Assembly: GCA_040393065.1 (NCBI GenBank) | Contig: JBEBUW010000027.1 | Span: 1 to 42,968 of the forward strand | DNA length: 42,968 nt | From: JACCWM01 sp040393065 | GTDB lineage: Bacteria > Myxococcota_A > Bradymonadia > Bradymonadales > Bradymonadaceae | Reading direction: 5' to 3' | In this document: piece after piece, positions 31,977-41,399 of the stretch | How positions within the stretch are numbered: position 1 is the first letter of the stretch | How the letters are laid out: each line of letters starts with the position of its first letter | The notes under the pieces: generated by a model | Database searches by the model: none | What the model was told of the DNA's origin: nothing | The model's input: the letters and a program-made list of their open reading frames with translations, nothing else | Program-made: the position numbers and the translations under genes

Positions 31977-34130
31977 ATGGCAAGACAATCAGCCGAGAAA
32001 TTAGTTGCTGTCGAAATAGAAGAGGGGATTGCCTATGTGCGCATGGATGTCAAAGGCCAGGCGGTCAATACGTTATCGACACCGATCATCACTCGATTCG
32101 AAGAGATTTTGGGAAGCCTGATCCATGATAAGAGCGTGGAAGGCGTCGTATTATACAGTGGAAAGACTGATAATTTTGTGGCTGGTTTTGATATCGGTGA
32201 GCTTCTGGAGCTCAGGCAAGATCGTACAAAGTTACGGGAGTTAATTGAGCGCGGACAGCGATTGATGGGGCAGCTGGAGACGCTGCATATTCCTGTGGTT
32301 GCAGCGATCGACGGGGTTTGTTTGGGAGGCGGCCTGGAGCTTGCGTTGGCGTGTCATGGGCGAATCGCAAGCGATCAGCCTAAGACTCGGCTGGGATTGC
32401 CGGAAGTTCAGCTTGGGTTGATTCCTGGTGGTGGAGGGACGCAGCGGTTACCTCGAAAAGTCGAATTATCGGTTGCGCTGGACATGATCGTGACTGGAAG
32501 AGAATTGTCGGCGGCTCAAGCGCTGCGTGAGGGGCTGGTCGATGATGTGGTGCATCCGGCGATCTTATTGAAGGTTGCTGCAGAGCATGCGCGTAAGCTG
32601 GCGAAGGAGCCGCCTAAAAATGGCGGGTTTGCGGCAAATCTTTCGGATCCAGTAAAGCTTGCGGCCCGGACGCCGGCCCGAAAAATTGTGTTCAACCGTG
32701 CGCGAGAGGCCGTTTTAGAAAAGAGCGGTGGGCATTATCCGGCACCGCTTTGTGCGCTGGATGTCATTGAATTGGGGTTTGCCGAGGGATTTGATCCAGG
32801 ATTGCAACATGAGGGAGCTGTTTTTGTAGATTTGGTCAGCAGTCCGGAAGCGCAGAATCTGATGAACATCTTTTTCATGCGGCAGGAGGTCAACAAAGAT
32901 AGCGTTGTCGCGAAGCGAGTGAAGCCTCTTGAGGTCGAAAAGTTAGGCGTCATTGGTGCCGGCCTTATGGGGGCGGGAATTGCTCAACTTGCTGCCTTCA
33001 AAGATGTCCCTGTACGTATGAAGGATGCCAATGAACGAGGGCTTGGCAATGGGCTGGATGCAATCAAACAGCAATTTGACAAGTTGGTTGAACGCGGACG
33101 GCTGACCGAAGCGGAGGCGGATATTTGTTTTGGTCGTGTGTCAGGAACGACGGATTATCGGGGATTTCGCTCGACAGATCTGGTGATCGAAGCTGTTTTC
33201 GAAAACCTTGAGCTGAAGCAGCAAGTGCTGGCGGATATAGAGGATCTCGGTAACGAAGAGTTGATTTTTGCGACCAACACTTCAACGCTTCCACTACAGA
33301 AAATTGCTGAGAATGCTAAGCGTCCACAGAATGTGGTGGGAATGCATTTTTTTAGTCCAGTGCACAAAATGCCACTGCTAGAAATCATTCGAACCAAGCA
33401 GACTTCGGATGTAGTGCTGGCAACGGCGCTGGATTTTGGCCGAAAGCTTGGCAAGACCTGCATCGTGGTGGAGGACGGGCCAGGCTTTTTCACCAGTCGT
33501 GTGATCGGAGCTTATATCAATGAGGCAGCCTGGATTTTGCAGGAGGGCGGGCGGATTGAAGATATTGATCAGGCGATGATCGATTTTGGTTTTCCGGTAG
33601 GGCCGTTTAAACTGATCGATGAAGTCGGATTTGACGTAGCGATGGGGGCTTCCAGAGTGTTGCAGGCAGGCTTTCCGGACCGTTGGCGAGCTCCTGAGGC
33701 GTTGGCCGTGGTGGCGGCTGAGGGAAGAAAAGGTCGTAAGAATCAGCAGGGATTCTATTTGTATGATGATAAATCTTCCGGAAAAAAGGTGGATGAGACG
33801 ATCTATAAGCGTTTGCCGACCGGTTCGGATCGACGTCATGTAGATCGGGAGCTGGTTCAGCAGAGATGTTGGCTGGCGATGCTGAATGAGTGCGCTTATG
33901 CGCTGGACGAGAAGATTGTTCGCAACGCGCGTGATGCTGATATTGGGGTGATTTTTGGGCTGGGATTTCCGCCGTTTCGGGGCGGCGTTCTGCGGTATGC
34001 GGATTCTTTAGGAATCGATTTGGCCGTGGAGCAGCTCACGCATCTGGCCGATAAATTTGGCGAGCGGCTGCGACCTGCGCCATTGCTGGAGGGGATGGCA
34101 CGACGTGGTGAGCGCTTTTATAGCGAATAG
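31977..34130 (+). CDS. fadJ: Fatty acid oxidation complex alpha subunit
   Basis: A 717-residue bifunctional enoyl-CoA hydratase / 3-hydroxyacyl-CoA dehydrogenase. The N-terminal crotonase domain has GGGLELALACHGRIA and LGLPEVQLGLIPGGGGTQRL, carrying both catalytic Glu residues. The dehydrogenase half starts with the NAD loop LGVIGAGLMGAGIAQLA near residue 322 and has the catalytic His in VVGMHFFSPVHKMP. ATG at 31977 is chosen over an upstream in-frame start at 31890 because it follows GAGGGTAAGG and matches the family N-terminus. fadI follows 80 bp downstream. FadJ and FadB are close relatives; the FadI-like partner favours FadJ. Confidence 0.93.
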   Translation: MARQSAEKLVAVEIEEGIAYVRMDVKGQAVNTLSTPIITRFEEILGSLIHDKSVEGVVLYSGKTDNFVAGFDIGELLELRQDRTKLRELIERGQRLMGQLETLHIPVVAAIDGVCLGGGLELALACHGRIASDQPKTRLGLPEVQLGLIPGGGGTQRLPRKVELSVALDMIVTGRELSAAQALREGLVDDVVHPAILLKVAAEHARKLAKEPPKNGGFAANLSDPVKLAARTPARKIVFNRAREAVLEKSGGHYPAPLCALDVIELGFAEGFDPGLQHEGAVFVDLVSSPEAQNLMNIFFMRQEVNKDSVVAKRVKPLEVEKLGVIGAGLMGAGIAQLAAFKDVPVRMKDANERGLGNGLDAIKQQFDKLVERGRLTEAEADICFGRVSGTTDYRGFRSTDLVIEAVFENLELKQQVLADIEDLGNEELIFATNTSTLPLQKIAENAKRPQNVVGMHFFSPVHKMPLLEIIRTKQTSDVVLATALDFGRKLGKTCIVVEDGPGFFTSRVIGAYINEAAWILQEGGRIEDIDQAMIDFGFPVGPFKLIDEVGFDVAMGASRVLQAGFPDRWRAPEALAVVAAEGRKGRKNQQGFYLYDDKSSGKKVDETIYKRLPTGSDRRHVDRELVQQRCWLAMLNECAYALDEKIVRNARDADIGVIFGLGFPPFRGGVLRYADSLGIDLAVEQLTHLADKFGERLRPAPLLEGMARRGERFYSE

Positions 34131-34210
34131 GTTGTTGGCATCCCTGTACAGATCATTTGATTAGAAACCGTCGGTTTTGCGCAGAGCTTGCGTACTTTTA
34201 AGGTGAAGGC

Positions 34211-35539
34211 ATGGCAACCAGGCAGAATAATAAGCTTAAAAAGTTTGGTCCCGCATTGGGTGGTGAGGATCGGGTCGCAATTGTGGCAGGTGTACGTACA
34301 CCTTTTGTGAAAGCATGGACGGCTTATAAGGATTGGTCGGAGGCTTCGTTGGCTCGTGAAGCGGTCACGGAGCTTGTAAATCGCGCTGAGCTGGACATGA
34401 AGCAGATTGATCAGCTGATTTTGGGATGTGTTTCTGTTCCGATGGACGGCCCCAATGTAGCGCGGGAAGTTGTATTACGTAGTCAGCTTCCAAGTTCAAT
34501 ACCGGCAACGACAGTGCAGATGTATTGTGCATCGAGTGCGTATGCGATTTCGATTGCCTGTGGTGAGCTGCTCAGTGGTGTGGCCGAGGTTGTGATTGCG
34601 GGCGGCGTAGAATCGATGAGTGCGGCACGAGCGCGCTTTAGTCTTCCATTTACTCACGCTTTGCAGGAAGTCGGACGTGCCAAAAGTCTTCAGGAACGGG
34701 TCAAGGCGCTATCAGGAATTCATGCACGTGATTTGATTCCCGATACGCCTTCGATTGCTGAGCCAACGACTGGTTTGTCGATGGGGGATTCGGCAGAAGA
34801 AATGGCAAAGCTCTATGAAATTACTCGGGAAGAGCAAGATGCTTATACGGTAGAAACGCATAGTCGGGCGACGAAAGCTTATGAGGAAGGTCGTTTCCCG
34901 GAGGTAATGAATCTTTTGGCCGGTACGCATTTCGAGCAGACGATTGTGCGGGATACAACCGTGCGGGCAGATACGAGTATGGAGGCAGTTAGTCAGCTGG
35001 CACCTGTGTTTGATCGCCAGCATGGGACTGTGACAGCTGCGAATGCTTCACCATTGACGGATGGTGCGTCGGCTGTGCTGTTGATGCGCGAGAGTCGAGC
35101 GAAGGAACTCGGGTATGAGCCTATGGCGTATATTCGTTCGCATGCAATTGTTGGCGTGGATATTCAGAAAGTGAATTTACTGCTCGGGCCTACGTTCGCG
35201 ACGCCGATTGCGCTACAGCGTGCTGGGATGGGCTTGAACGATCTGGATCTGATTGAAATGCATGAAGCATTTGCTGCGCAGACGCTGGCAAATCTTAAGA
35301 TCTGGGGATCAAAGAGTTTGACGCGTGATCTCGGTCTGGAGCAGCCGATCGGAGAGGTCGATCGTGACAAGCTCAATGTCAACGGTGGATCGGTTGCGCT
35401 CGGGCACCCGTTTGGGGCAACTGGCGCGCGTCTGGTAATGCAGCTTGCCGGGGAAATGCAGCGCCAGGATTTGAACACAGGTCTGGTTACAATCTGTGCT
35501 GCCGGAGGGTTAGGCCTGAGTATGGTTCTGGAGCGTTAG
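34211..35539 (+). CDS. fadI: Acetyl-CoA acyltransferase (thiolase), FadI-like
   Basis: A 442-residue 3-ketoacyl-CoA thiolase, the last step of beta-oxidation. The nucleophilic cysteine is Cys106 in QMYCASSAYAIS. The catalytic His lies in NGGSVALGHPFGATGAR and the second Cys in CAAGGLGLSMVLE. The length and the RTPFVKAWTAYKDW start fit the FadI/trifunctional-beta group rather than the shorter FadA. It forms the beta partner of the upstream fadJ product. Its stop codon overlaps by 4 bp the stop of the convergent kmo gene, and no terminator lies between them. Confidence 0.93.
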   Translation: MATRQNNKLKKFGPALGGEDRVAIVAGVRTPFVKAWTAYKDWSEASLAREAVTELVNRAELDMKQIDQLILGCVSVPMDGPNVAREVVLRSQLPSSIPATTVQMYCASSAYAISIACGELLSGVAEVVIAGGVESMSAARARFSLPFTHALQEVGRAKSLQERVKALSGIHARDLIPDTPSIAEPTTGLSMGDSAEEMAKLYEITREEQDAYTVETHSRATKAYEEGRFPEVMNLLAGTHFEQTIVRDTTVRADTSMEAVSQLAPVFDRQHGTVTAANASPLTDGASAVLLMRESRAKELGYEPMAYIRSHAIVGVDIQKVNLLLGPTFATPIALQRAGMGLNDLDLIEMHEAFAAQTLANLKIWGSKSLTRDLGLEQPIGEVDRDKLNVNGGSVALGHPFGATGARLVMQLAGEMQRQDLNTGLVTICAAGGLGLSMVLER

Positions 35540-36918
35540 ACAGAGTATTGGATCAAAAAAATGATGAGCAGAAGTGCAATGATTGGGATTCCAATCGTTG
35601 CACGTCGTAAGATCGTGTCCTGGATTTGCGATCTACGGTAGGCCTCGGCATAAGGTAAGGTCATAAAAGTGACCATGGTATAAAGAGGAATCCAACCTTT
35701 CGGAAACAGGCGATGGAGTGTTTTTTCGAGCTTCTTTCGAAAAATGAAAGCTGATGACGCTACTTTAGAGCGCATTTCCAGGTAATTTTCTTGTGCCATA
35801 AGGCTGATCGCATCAGCGTTGGCTTTTCGTTGTTTGGAAAATTCGCTGAGCACAAGTTCCCAGTCGTCGCCATATTGATCGATGATTTGATCGAGTAGCA
35901 GACAGCTTTCAAAGGCCGCGTTCATGCCCTGACCATAAAAAGGAACCATGGCGTGAGCGGCGTCACCGATCAAGACAGCGCGTGATCCGTAGTGGTAGGG
36001 ATTGCATCGAATCGTGACGAGGCTTGAAGTCGGATTGGTAAAGAACTGGTCCGTGAGTCCGGGGAGATTGGCAACGGCATCAGGAAATTCTTTGGAGAAA
36101 AACGCGTGGACGTCTTCAGGTGTACGCAAGCTTTCGAAGCTGACGTCGCCGGAAAATGGCATGAATAGCGTACATGTAAAGGTGCGGTCGAGATTGGGCA
36201 GGGCAATCAGCATGTACTCATGACGTGGCCAGATATGCAGGGCGTTTGGTTCGAGTCGGAATTCGCCATTGTCCGCTGGCGGCATGGTTAGTTCTTTGTA
36301 GCTATGATTGAGATACTGTTGTTCGTAATCAAAGTACGGAGTTTTTTGCATCTGTTGGCGAACGGCTGAGTAAGCACCGTCTGCGCCGACGACCAGTTGT
36401 GAGGGTCTGGTGAGCGATTGTCTGGTCGCCAGGTTTTCGAACGTGACGTTACCGGTTTTAAGATCGACGCCAGTGCAGCGATGTTGAAAATAAAACGACA
36501 CGTTGTCGTATTTTTCGGCGGCATCGAGCAAAAACTGGTTGAGAAGGCTTCGGGAAATGGAATTGATAAATTGGCCTTCCATTCCATAGGGTTGAAGGTT
36601 TCCGGTGCCATTGAGGGGATGGACGAATCGGCCGTGCATTGGAATGCAAAGATCTTCTATGCCCTGTCGAAGGCCGACGGCTTCGAGCGCTGCCAGACCT
36701 CGTGTTGACAGTGCCATGTTGATCGAGCGGCCTTTGTCGACTTCTGCCGTGCGGATGTCCGGGCGATATTCGTACACTTCGACCAGAAAACCGCGTTGCG
36801 CCAAAAAAACGGCCATCAATGAGCCGGCGAGTCCCCCACCAACAATGATTACAGGATCTGCCTGGTGTTCGTCGTTTACAGAACTACTTGGTCTTGAAGC
36901 ACTTTCCAAAATCGCCAC
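35536..36918 (-). CDS. kmo: Kynurenine 3-monooxygenase
   Basis: A 460-residue FAD-dependent aromatic hydroxylase converting kynurenine to 3-hydroxykynurenine with NADPH and O2. The FAD loop VIIVGGGLAGSLMAVFLAQ is near residue 24, followed by the KMO-typical DKGRSINMALSTRGL. The second FAD motif GDAAHAMVPFYGQGMNAAFE is near 320. The C-terminus ends in hydrophobic PIIALLLIIFLIQYSV, a membrane anchor as in eukaryotic KMO. The start is GTG at 36918 or TTG at 36909; either overlaps the end of kynU by over 30 bp, so the genes are translationally linked. Confidence 0.95.
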   Translation of the reverse strand: MAILESASRPSSSVNDEHQADPVIIVGGGLAGSLMAVFLAQRGFLVEVYEYRPDIRTAEVDKGRSINMALSTRGLAALEAVGLRQGIEDLCIPMHGRFVHPLNGTGNLQPYGMEGQFINSISRSLLNQFLLDAAEKYDNVSFYFQHRCTGVDLKTGNVTFENLATRQSLTRPSQLVVGADGAYSAVRQQMQKTPYFDYEQQYLNHSYKELTMPPADNGEFRLEPNALHIWPRHEYMLIALPNLDRTFTCTLFMPFSGDVSFESLRTPEDVHAFFSKEFPDAVANLPGLTDQFFTNPTSSLVTIRCNPYHYGSRAVLIGDAAHAMVPFYGQGMNAAFESCLLLDQIIDQYGDDWELVLSEFSKQRKANADAISLMAQENYLEMRSKVASSAFIFRKKLEKTLHRLFPKGWIPLYTMVTFMTLPYAEAYRRSQIQDTILRRATIGIPIIALLLIIFLIQYSV

Positions 36919-38141
36919 ACATCTTCGAAGGAATTATAGAGGGGAGCAGGTGCAACTCGGACTACATCGGGCTCACGAAAATCGCCGACGATTCCTGCGT
37001 CCGTTAGTTTCTGAAATAGTTTTTTGCCGTCAGCTCTGGTGCGCAGTGAAATCTGGCAGCCCCGGCTGGCGGCGTCTCGGGGTGTAAGGATTTCGAAGGC
37101 GTCGCCAGGCACCTGATCGAGAAGAAAGAGTAGATATTCTGTGAGTGCGATTGATTTTTGTCGCAGAGCCGGCATGCCAGCGTCGCGGAACATCTGCAGA
37201 GAATTGTGAAATGAGGCCATGGCCAAAATCGGAGCATTGCTCAGTTGCCAGCCAGCTGCGCCAAACTGGGGGACAAAATCCGGGGACATCTGAAATCTTT
37301 CGGCCGGATCGTTGCCCCACCAGCCAGCAAAACGCGGCAGTTCGGGGGCATTTGCGTAGCGCTCGTGTACGAAGCATCCAGCTACGGCGCCCGGTCCGGC
37401 ATTCAGATATTTGTAGGTACACCAGACTGCGAAATCGACGTCCCAGTCGTGCAGGGAGAGTTCGACATTTCCGACGGCATGAGCCAGGTCGAAGCCGACG
37501 ATGCATCCCTGTTTTTTGGCGGCAGCGGTGATTGCGGCCATATCAAACACCTGACCGGTGTAATAATTGATGCCGGCAAACATGACGAGGGCAACTTCCT
37601 GGCCGTGTTCGGCAAGATAGTTTTCGATATCTTCCGTACGGAGAAGGTTTTCGCCCTCACGAGGTGTCATTTCCACGATTGCTTCGGCAGGATCGTAGCC
37701 ATGATAGCGGGCCTGGCTTGCCACGGCATACTGATCGGAGGGAAAAGCGCCAGCTTCGATGAGGATTTTGAAGCGTTGGGGGGTGGGGCGGTAGAAAGAA
37801 ACCATCAGCAAGTGGAGGTTGGTTGTGAGTGAGTTCATCACAACGACTTCGTGCTCCAGCGCGCCGACGATGTAGGCCATATTCTTGCTGAAATTCTCGT
37901 GGTACGAGTACCAGGATCGGGGCGGAGCAAAATGTCCGTCTACGCCGAGTGTGGCCCAGCGGTCGAGTTCTTCCAGTACGGATTCACGTACGCCGATTGG
38001 CTGTAAGCCCAGCGAGTTTCCGCACAAGTAGATCGAGGGCTGACCGTTTTTTCCCTGTGGAAATAGAAATTTCTTCCGATAAGCCGCGAGCTGATCGCGT
38101 GCGTCCAGGTCGAGTGCGTATTGAAGATCTTTCGTATGCAT
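36876..38141 (-). CDS. kynU: Kynureninase
   Basis: A 421-residue PLP enzyme cleaving (3-hydroxy)kynurenine to (3-hydroxy)anthranilate and alanine. YLCGNSLGLQP near the N-terminus, FAGINYYTGQVFDM in the middle and GFDLAHAVGNVEL (cofactor Asp) are family signatures. The PLP-binding Lys is in WCTYKYLNAGPG near residue 243. It is the first gene of the kynU-kmo pair and overlaps kmo by 43 bp. The product feeds the 3-hydroxyanthranilate dioxygenase encoded 22 kb away at 14084. Confidence 0.96.
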   Translation of the reverse strand: MHTKDLQYALDLDARDQLAAYRKKFLFPQGKNGQPSIYLCGNSLGLQPIGVRESVLEELDRWATLGVDGHFAPPRSWYSYHENFSKNMAYIVGALEHEVVVMNSLTTNLHLLMVSFYRPTPQRFKILIEAGAFPSDQYAVASQARYHGYDPAEAIVEMTPREGENLLRTEDIENYLAEHGQEVALVMFAGINYYTGQVFDMAAITAAAKKQGCIVGFDLAHAVGNVELSLHDWDVDFAVWCTYKYLNAGPGAVAGCFVHERYANAPELPRFAGWWGNDPAERFQMSPDFVPQFGAAGWQLSNAPILAMASFHNSLQMFRDAGMPALRQKSIALTEYLLFLLDQVPGDAFEILTPRDAASRGCQISLRTRADGKKLFQKLTDAGIVGDFREPDVVRVAPAPLYNSFEDVWRFWKVLQDQVVL

Positions 38142-38356
38142 AATGGTTTCTACTGTTTCGTTCTATTGTTTAACTACCCGAAGAAACGGCGCTTCCTCGC
38201 CTGATTGCATAAGTTCTTTCCTCGGGTTCGGCAAGCGTGAACTGGTGTGGAAGGAAGCTCAGGGGGGAGCTTTGCGTTTTGCGATGGTGAGTCGTGTCTT
38301 AAGTTTGTGGATGAGGCAGCGAAGGTAGACGTAGGCCGAAAATGAAGGAGGAAGAA

Positions 38357-38581
38357 ATGCCTTATCAACAAAATAACGATTTGCCGCAGAGTGTCCGAGA
38401 GAATTTACCGGAGCATGCGCAAAGTATTTATCGTGAAGCGTTTAATAGCGCATTTGACCAGTATAAGGATGAAGAGAAGCGTCGCGGGGATGCGACGCGT
38501 GAAGAGACTGCGCATAAGGTCGCCTGGGCGGCGGTGAAGAAAAAATATGAGAAGAGGGGAGAAGACTGGAAGCCCAGGTAA
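38357..38581 (+). CDS. ChaB family protein
   Basis: A 74-residue protein of the ChaB family, once named a cation transport regulator; its real function is not settled. The sequence MPYQQNNDLPQSVRENLP and LPEHAQSIYREAFNSA matches the family start, and KVAWAAVKKKYEK the end. ATG at 38357 follows AGGAGGAAG, which decides it over an in-frame ATG at 38342. No chaA is nearby. It converges on hisS, with stops two bases apart. Confidence 0.9.
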   Translation: MPYQQNNDLPQSVRENLPEHAQSIYREAFNSAFDQYKDEEKRRGDATREETAHKVAWAAVKKKYEKRGEDWKPR

Positions 38582-38582
38582 T

Positions 38583-39947
38583 TCAGGTGGCTTGCAGGTG
38601 TGCCTGGATGCGTGTGACGATTTCGTTGCGAGGCACACGTTCTTGTTCGCCGGAACTGAGATTTTTGAGTGTCACGACATTGTCTTCGAGCTCGCCCGGG
38701 GCAAGGATGGCGACGAGTGGGATTCTGCGCTGGTCGGCATATTTGAACTGGCGCGCATATTTGTCGGTGTCGGGATACAGGTCGACGCGCAGATTCTGGG
38801 CACGGAGTTCACTGGCTAACTTCATACTGTGGGGGGTAAACTCGTCGTTCCAGAGGGTAACGAGTACGTCGATGTTGGATGTTTCATCGTGAAACATTCC
38901 GCGTTCTTCCATGAGTACAAGGATACGTTCGATGCCAAGGGAGAATCCGCAGGCAGGCAGGGTGTCTTTGGTGAACATGCCGATGAGGTTGTCGTATCGG
39001 CCGCCGCCGCCGAGGCTTCCGGAAAAATCATCGCTGCGGATTTCGAAGATTGCGCCGGTGTAATAGGAAAGTCCGCGGGCCAGGTAGGGATCGATTTTAA
39101 TAAAGGCTGCGGCAGGACCGGTGCTGGCGAAGGTCAGGATTTGCCGAAGTTCGTCGATTGCCTGACGACCATCTGGGAGGTGGCCAATCTGGGAATCCAG
39201 GTCTGCCAGCGCGATTTGATTGTCATTGGATTTTGTTTCGAAGAGTGGGAGCAGGCGCGCGATGACATCGGATGCAATCTGGCGTTCTTCGAGTTCGGTG
39301 ATGACGCCTTCTTTGCCGATTTTGTCGAGCTTATCGATAGCAACGAGTGCATCGGAGTGTTTTTCCGCGGGGACGCCGGCGTGTTCGAGCAGGGCGCTGA
39401 GGAGTTTGCGATGATTGAGGTGAATTCGGAAATTTCCGAATTCGAGGCGTTGCAGGACTTCGGCGAGCGCGGCCATGACTTCGGCTTCGACGGTCATGGA
39501 TTTTGAGCCTACGACGTCGACATCGCACTGGTAGAACTCGCGAAAACGGCCTTTTTGTGGCCGATCGGCGCGCCAGACCGGGGCGAGTTGGTAGCGTTTG
39601 AAGTAGCGTGGAAGATCGTTGCGGTATTCGGCGACGATACGTGCAAGGGGCACGGTTAAATCGTAGCGGAGACCCATTTCTGCAAGGTCGAGTTCGGTGG
39701 GTTCGTCTTTGGCCAGGGCGCGGGTAAGTTTATCGCCGCGCTGGAGGACTTTGAAGATGAGTTGATCGCCTTCGTCGCCGTATTTTCCGAGCAGGGTTGT
39801 GAGGCGTTCCATGGTCGGGGTTTCCAGCGGTTCGAAGCCGTAGGACTGGTAGACTTCTTCGATGATAGCGAAGACGCGTTTGCGGCGTTCTGCCTGGCGA
39901 GGGAGGAAATCGCGAAATCCGCTGGCTGGTTTTGTGGAAATAGACAT
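38583..39947 (-). CDS. hisS: Histidyl-tRNA synthetase
   Basis: A 454-residue class II synthetase charging tRNA-His. The start SGFRDFLPRQAERRKRVFAI is typical. The catalytic core has RYDLTVPLARIVAEY, motif 2 WRADRPQKGRFREFYQCDVD and the His-binding LARGLSYYTGAIFEI; motif 3 is in CGFSLGIERIL. A C-terminal anticodon domain (about 360-454) completes the enzyme. It starts 3 bp after the stop of the AmgK-like kinase, so the pair is cotranscribed. This is an essential housekeeping gene and appears intact. Confidence 0.97.
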   Translation of the reverse strand: MSISTKPASGFRDFLPRQAERRKRVFAIIEEVYQSYGFEPLETPTMERLTTLLGKYGDEGDQLIFKVLQRGDKLTRALAKDEPTELDLAEMGLRYDLTVPLARIVAEYRNDLPRYFKRYQLAPVWRADRPQKGRFREFYQCDVDVVGSKSMTVEAEVMAALAEVLQRLEFGNFRIHLNHRKLLSALLEHAGVPAEKHSDALVAIDKLDKIGKEGVITELEERQIASDVIARLLPLFETKSNDNQIALADLDSQIGHLPDGRQAIDELRQILTFASTGPAAAFIKIDPYLARGLSYYTGAIFEIRSDDFSGSLGGGGRYDNLIGMFTKDTLPACGFSLGIERILVLMEERGMFHDETSNIDVLVTLWNDEFTPHSMKLASELRAQNLRVDLYPDTDKYARQFKYADQRRIPLVAILAPGELEDNVVTLKNLSSGEQERVPRNEIVTRIQAHLQAT

Positions 39948-39950
39948 GGT

Positions 39951-41174
39951 TTACAGCTTCCGTTGGGCAAGTTGCATGGCAGGCTCGATTTCGAGCAGCA
40001 GCGTTAGCAGGTTTTCAAAATCGGGCAGATGAGCAAGTGCGTTTTGGACGAATCCGATGGATGGTTCGTAATAGGGCAAAAATGACGAGTTATTTTTGAC
40101 GCGATCGATGAAGATAAAGCGGCCGGCGTCTTTTAATTTTCGTTGCAGAGTTTGCAGGTGAAAAGCGTTTTCGACGTCCTGGAAGCTTGTGCACCAGGGG
40201 AGGCCTGCTCGTTTGCCGCGCTCGGCGTAGTAGGCGACCAGGCGCGTAACGGTTTCGGGTGCAAGCTCGATGTAGGAATCGCGCAGGAGCGCGACAAGAT
40301 CGTAAATATAGGGACCGCGTAGAGCGTCCTGGAAGTCGATTAGAATCCAGGCATTGTTTTTGCGCATGATATTTCGCGATTGATAGTCACGCAGGACAAT
40401 GGTCTGGGGAAGTTCAAGCAGGCGTTCGGTAATGCTGCGAAAGGCGGTTTCCAGGTTTGGACGATGGGGAGCAATGGATTCTTTGCCGAGTCGTTCTTCG
40501 AGGCCCCATTCGAGATAGTGTTCAAGTTCCCAGAAAAGCAAATCATAGTCGAAAGCGCGTTGCCAGACGAGGCATTCGTCAGGTTGGTCGGAGTTTTGGG
40601 CGTCGGCAAGCGTAGCTTTCTGAAAATCAATGAGGAGGTCAATCGCTTCGCGGTAGAGGTTTTCGACACGTTGGTCGGAGTTTTGGGCGTCGGCAAGCGT
40701 AGCTTTCTGAAAATCAATGAGGAGGTCAATCGCTTCGCGGTAGAGGTTTTCGACTTCTTCGGTGTTTTTTGCGGCAAGGACGGCGTTCTCGAACATTTCG
40801 TCGCCAAGATCTTCCAGAAACAGGATGCCGTTCTCAAGATTCAAGTAGTCGATTTCGGGAACGGGCATGCCGATTTTTGAAAGCCAGCGATGTACGTTGA
40901 CGAATGGTAACTCTGCTGGAACGGGCGCATTGGCGGCGTTGCCTTCTTCGCTTTTGCGTGCATCCTCGCTCAGTGGCATGACCATGGCCATCAGGGTTAA
41001 TTCGCCGTTTCGTGGGTAGTTTTGACGAGTTTCGGCAGGCAGATGGATGCGCCAGTAGATACGAAGGGAGGCGTGGCCGCCGAGATTCTGTAGGGTGCAG
41101 CGGTTCGCGATACCGGGGCCGAGCATTTGCGTGAGGCCGTGCCGGATGCGGCGTTCCATGTCTTGGGGTTGCAT
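39951..41174 (-). CDS. AmgK-like sugar / aminoglycoside phosphotransferase
   Basis: A 407-residue kinase of the APH fold. The catalytic loop TIVLRDYQSRNIM and the metal-binding AWILIDFQDALRGPYIYDLV match the LRDYH...N and DFQDA pattern of AmgK, the anomeric MurNAc/GlcNAc kinase of peptidoglycan recycling. Substrate assignment is by motif resemblance only, and no murU is adjacent. Typical AmgK proteins are about 340-350 residues. Part of the extra length is an exact in-frame duplication of 29 residues in the middle (see 40584-40754), which would add a second copy of a helix starting VENLYREAIDLL. hisS follows 3 bp downstream. Confidence 0.85.
   Translation of the reverse strand: MQPQDMERRIRHGLTQMLGPGIANRCTLQNLGGHASLRIYWRIHLPAETRQNYPRNGELTLMAMVMPLSEDARKSEEGNAANAPVPAELPFVNVHRWLSKIGMPVPEIDYLNLENGILFLEDLGDEMFENAVLAAKNTEEVENLYREAIDLLIDFQKATLADAQNSDQRVENLYREAIDLLIDFQKATLADAQNSDQPDECLVWQRAFDYDLLFWELEHYLEWGLEERLGKESIAPHRPNLETAFRSITERLLELPQTIVLRDYQSRNIMRKNNAWILIDFQDALRGPYIYDLVALLRDSYIELAPETVTRLVAYYAERGKRAGLPWCTSFQDVENAFHLQTLQRKLKDAGRFIFIDRVKNNSSFLPYYEPSIGFVQNALAHLPDFENLLTLLLEIEPAMQLAQRKL
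40584..40754. repeat. Exact 84 bp tandem duplication in kinase gene
   Basis: 84 identical bases occur at 40584-40667 and 40671-40754, separated by ACG, giving an 87 bp period. The period is a multiple of three, so the reading frame is kept and 29 codons are duplicated. The absence of any mismatch indicates a recent event or an assembly artefact. Confidence 0.95.
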
Positions 41175-41399
41175 GACTTCTCCGAACTGAAAAATGGGCG
41201 TGCGCTGTGCGCTTCGAGAACATCAATCAGGGTTTGGCGGATGTCAATAGTCGGGCAGAGGACGTGCGGGACTCGACGTCCACAGCTGCTTCGTGTAGTG
41301 GAGCGCTGGCAGGGCGGTGGTGTTCTGCGATTCGGCAGCCTCGGGAATGAAGAAACAGGTCTTTGGGCTGTAGGTTCCTGGTATTGTTGGTGAATTTCC

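Noticed and set aside
39951..41174. Frameshift or pseudogene in the AmgK-like kinase
   Set aside because: The internal duplication is a multiple of three and all kinase motifs remain in one frame.
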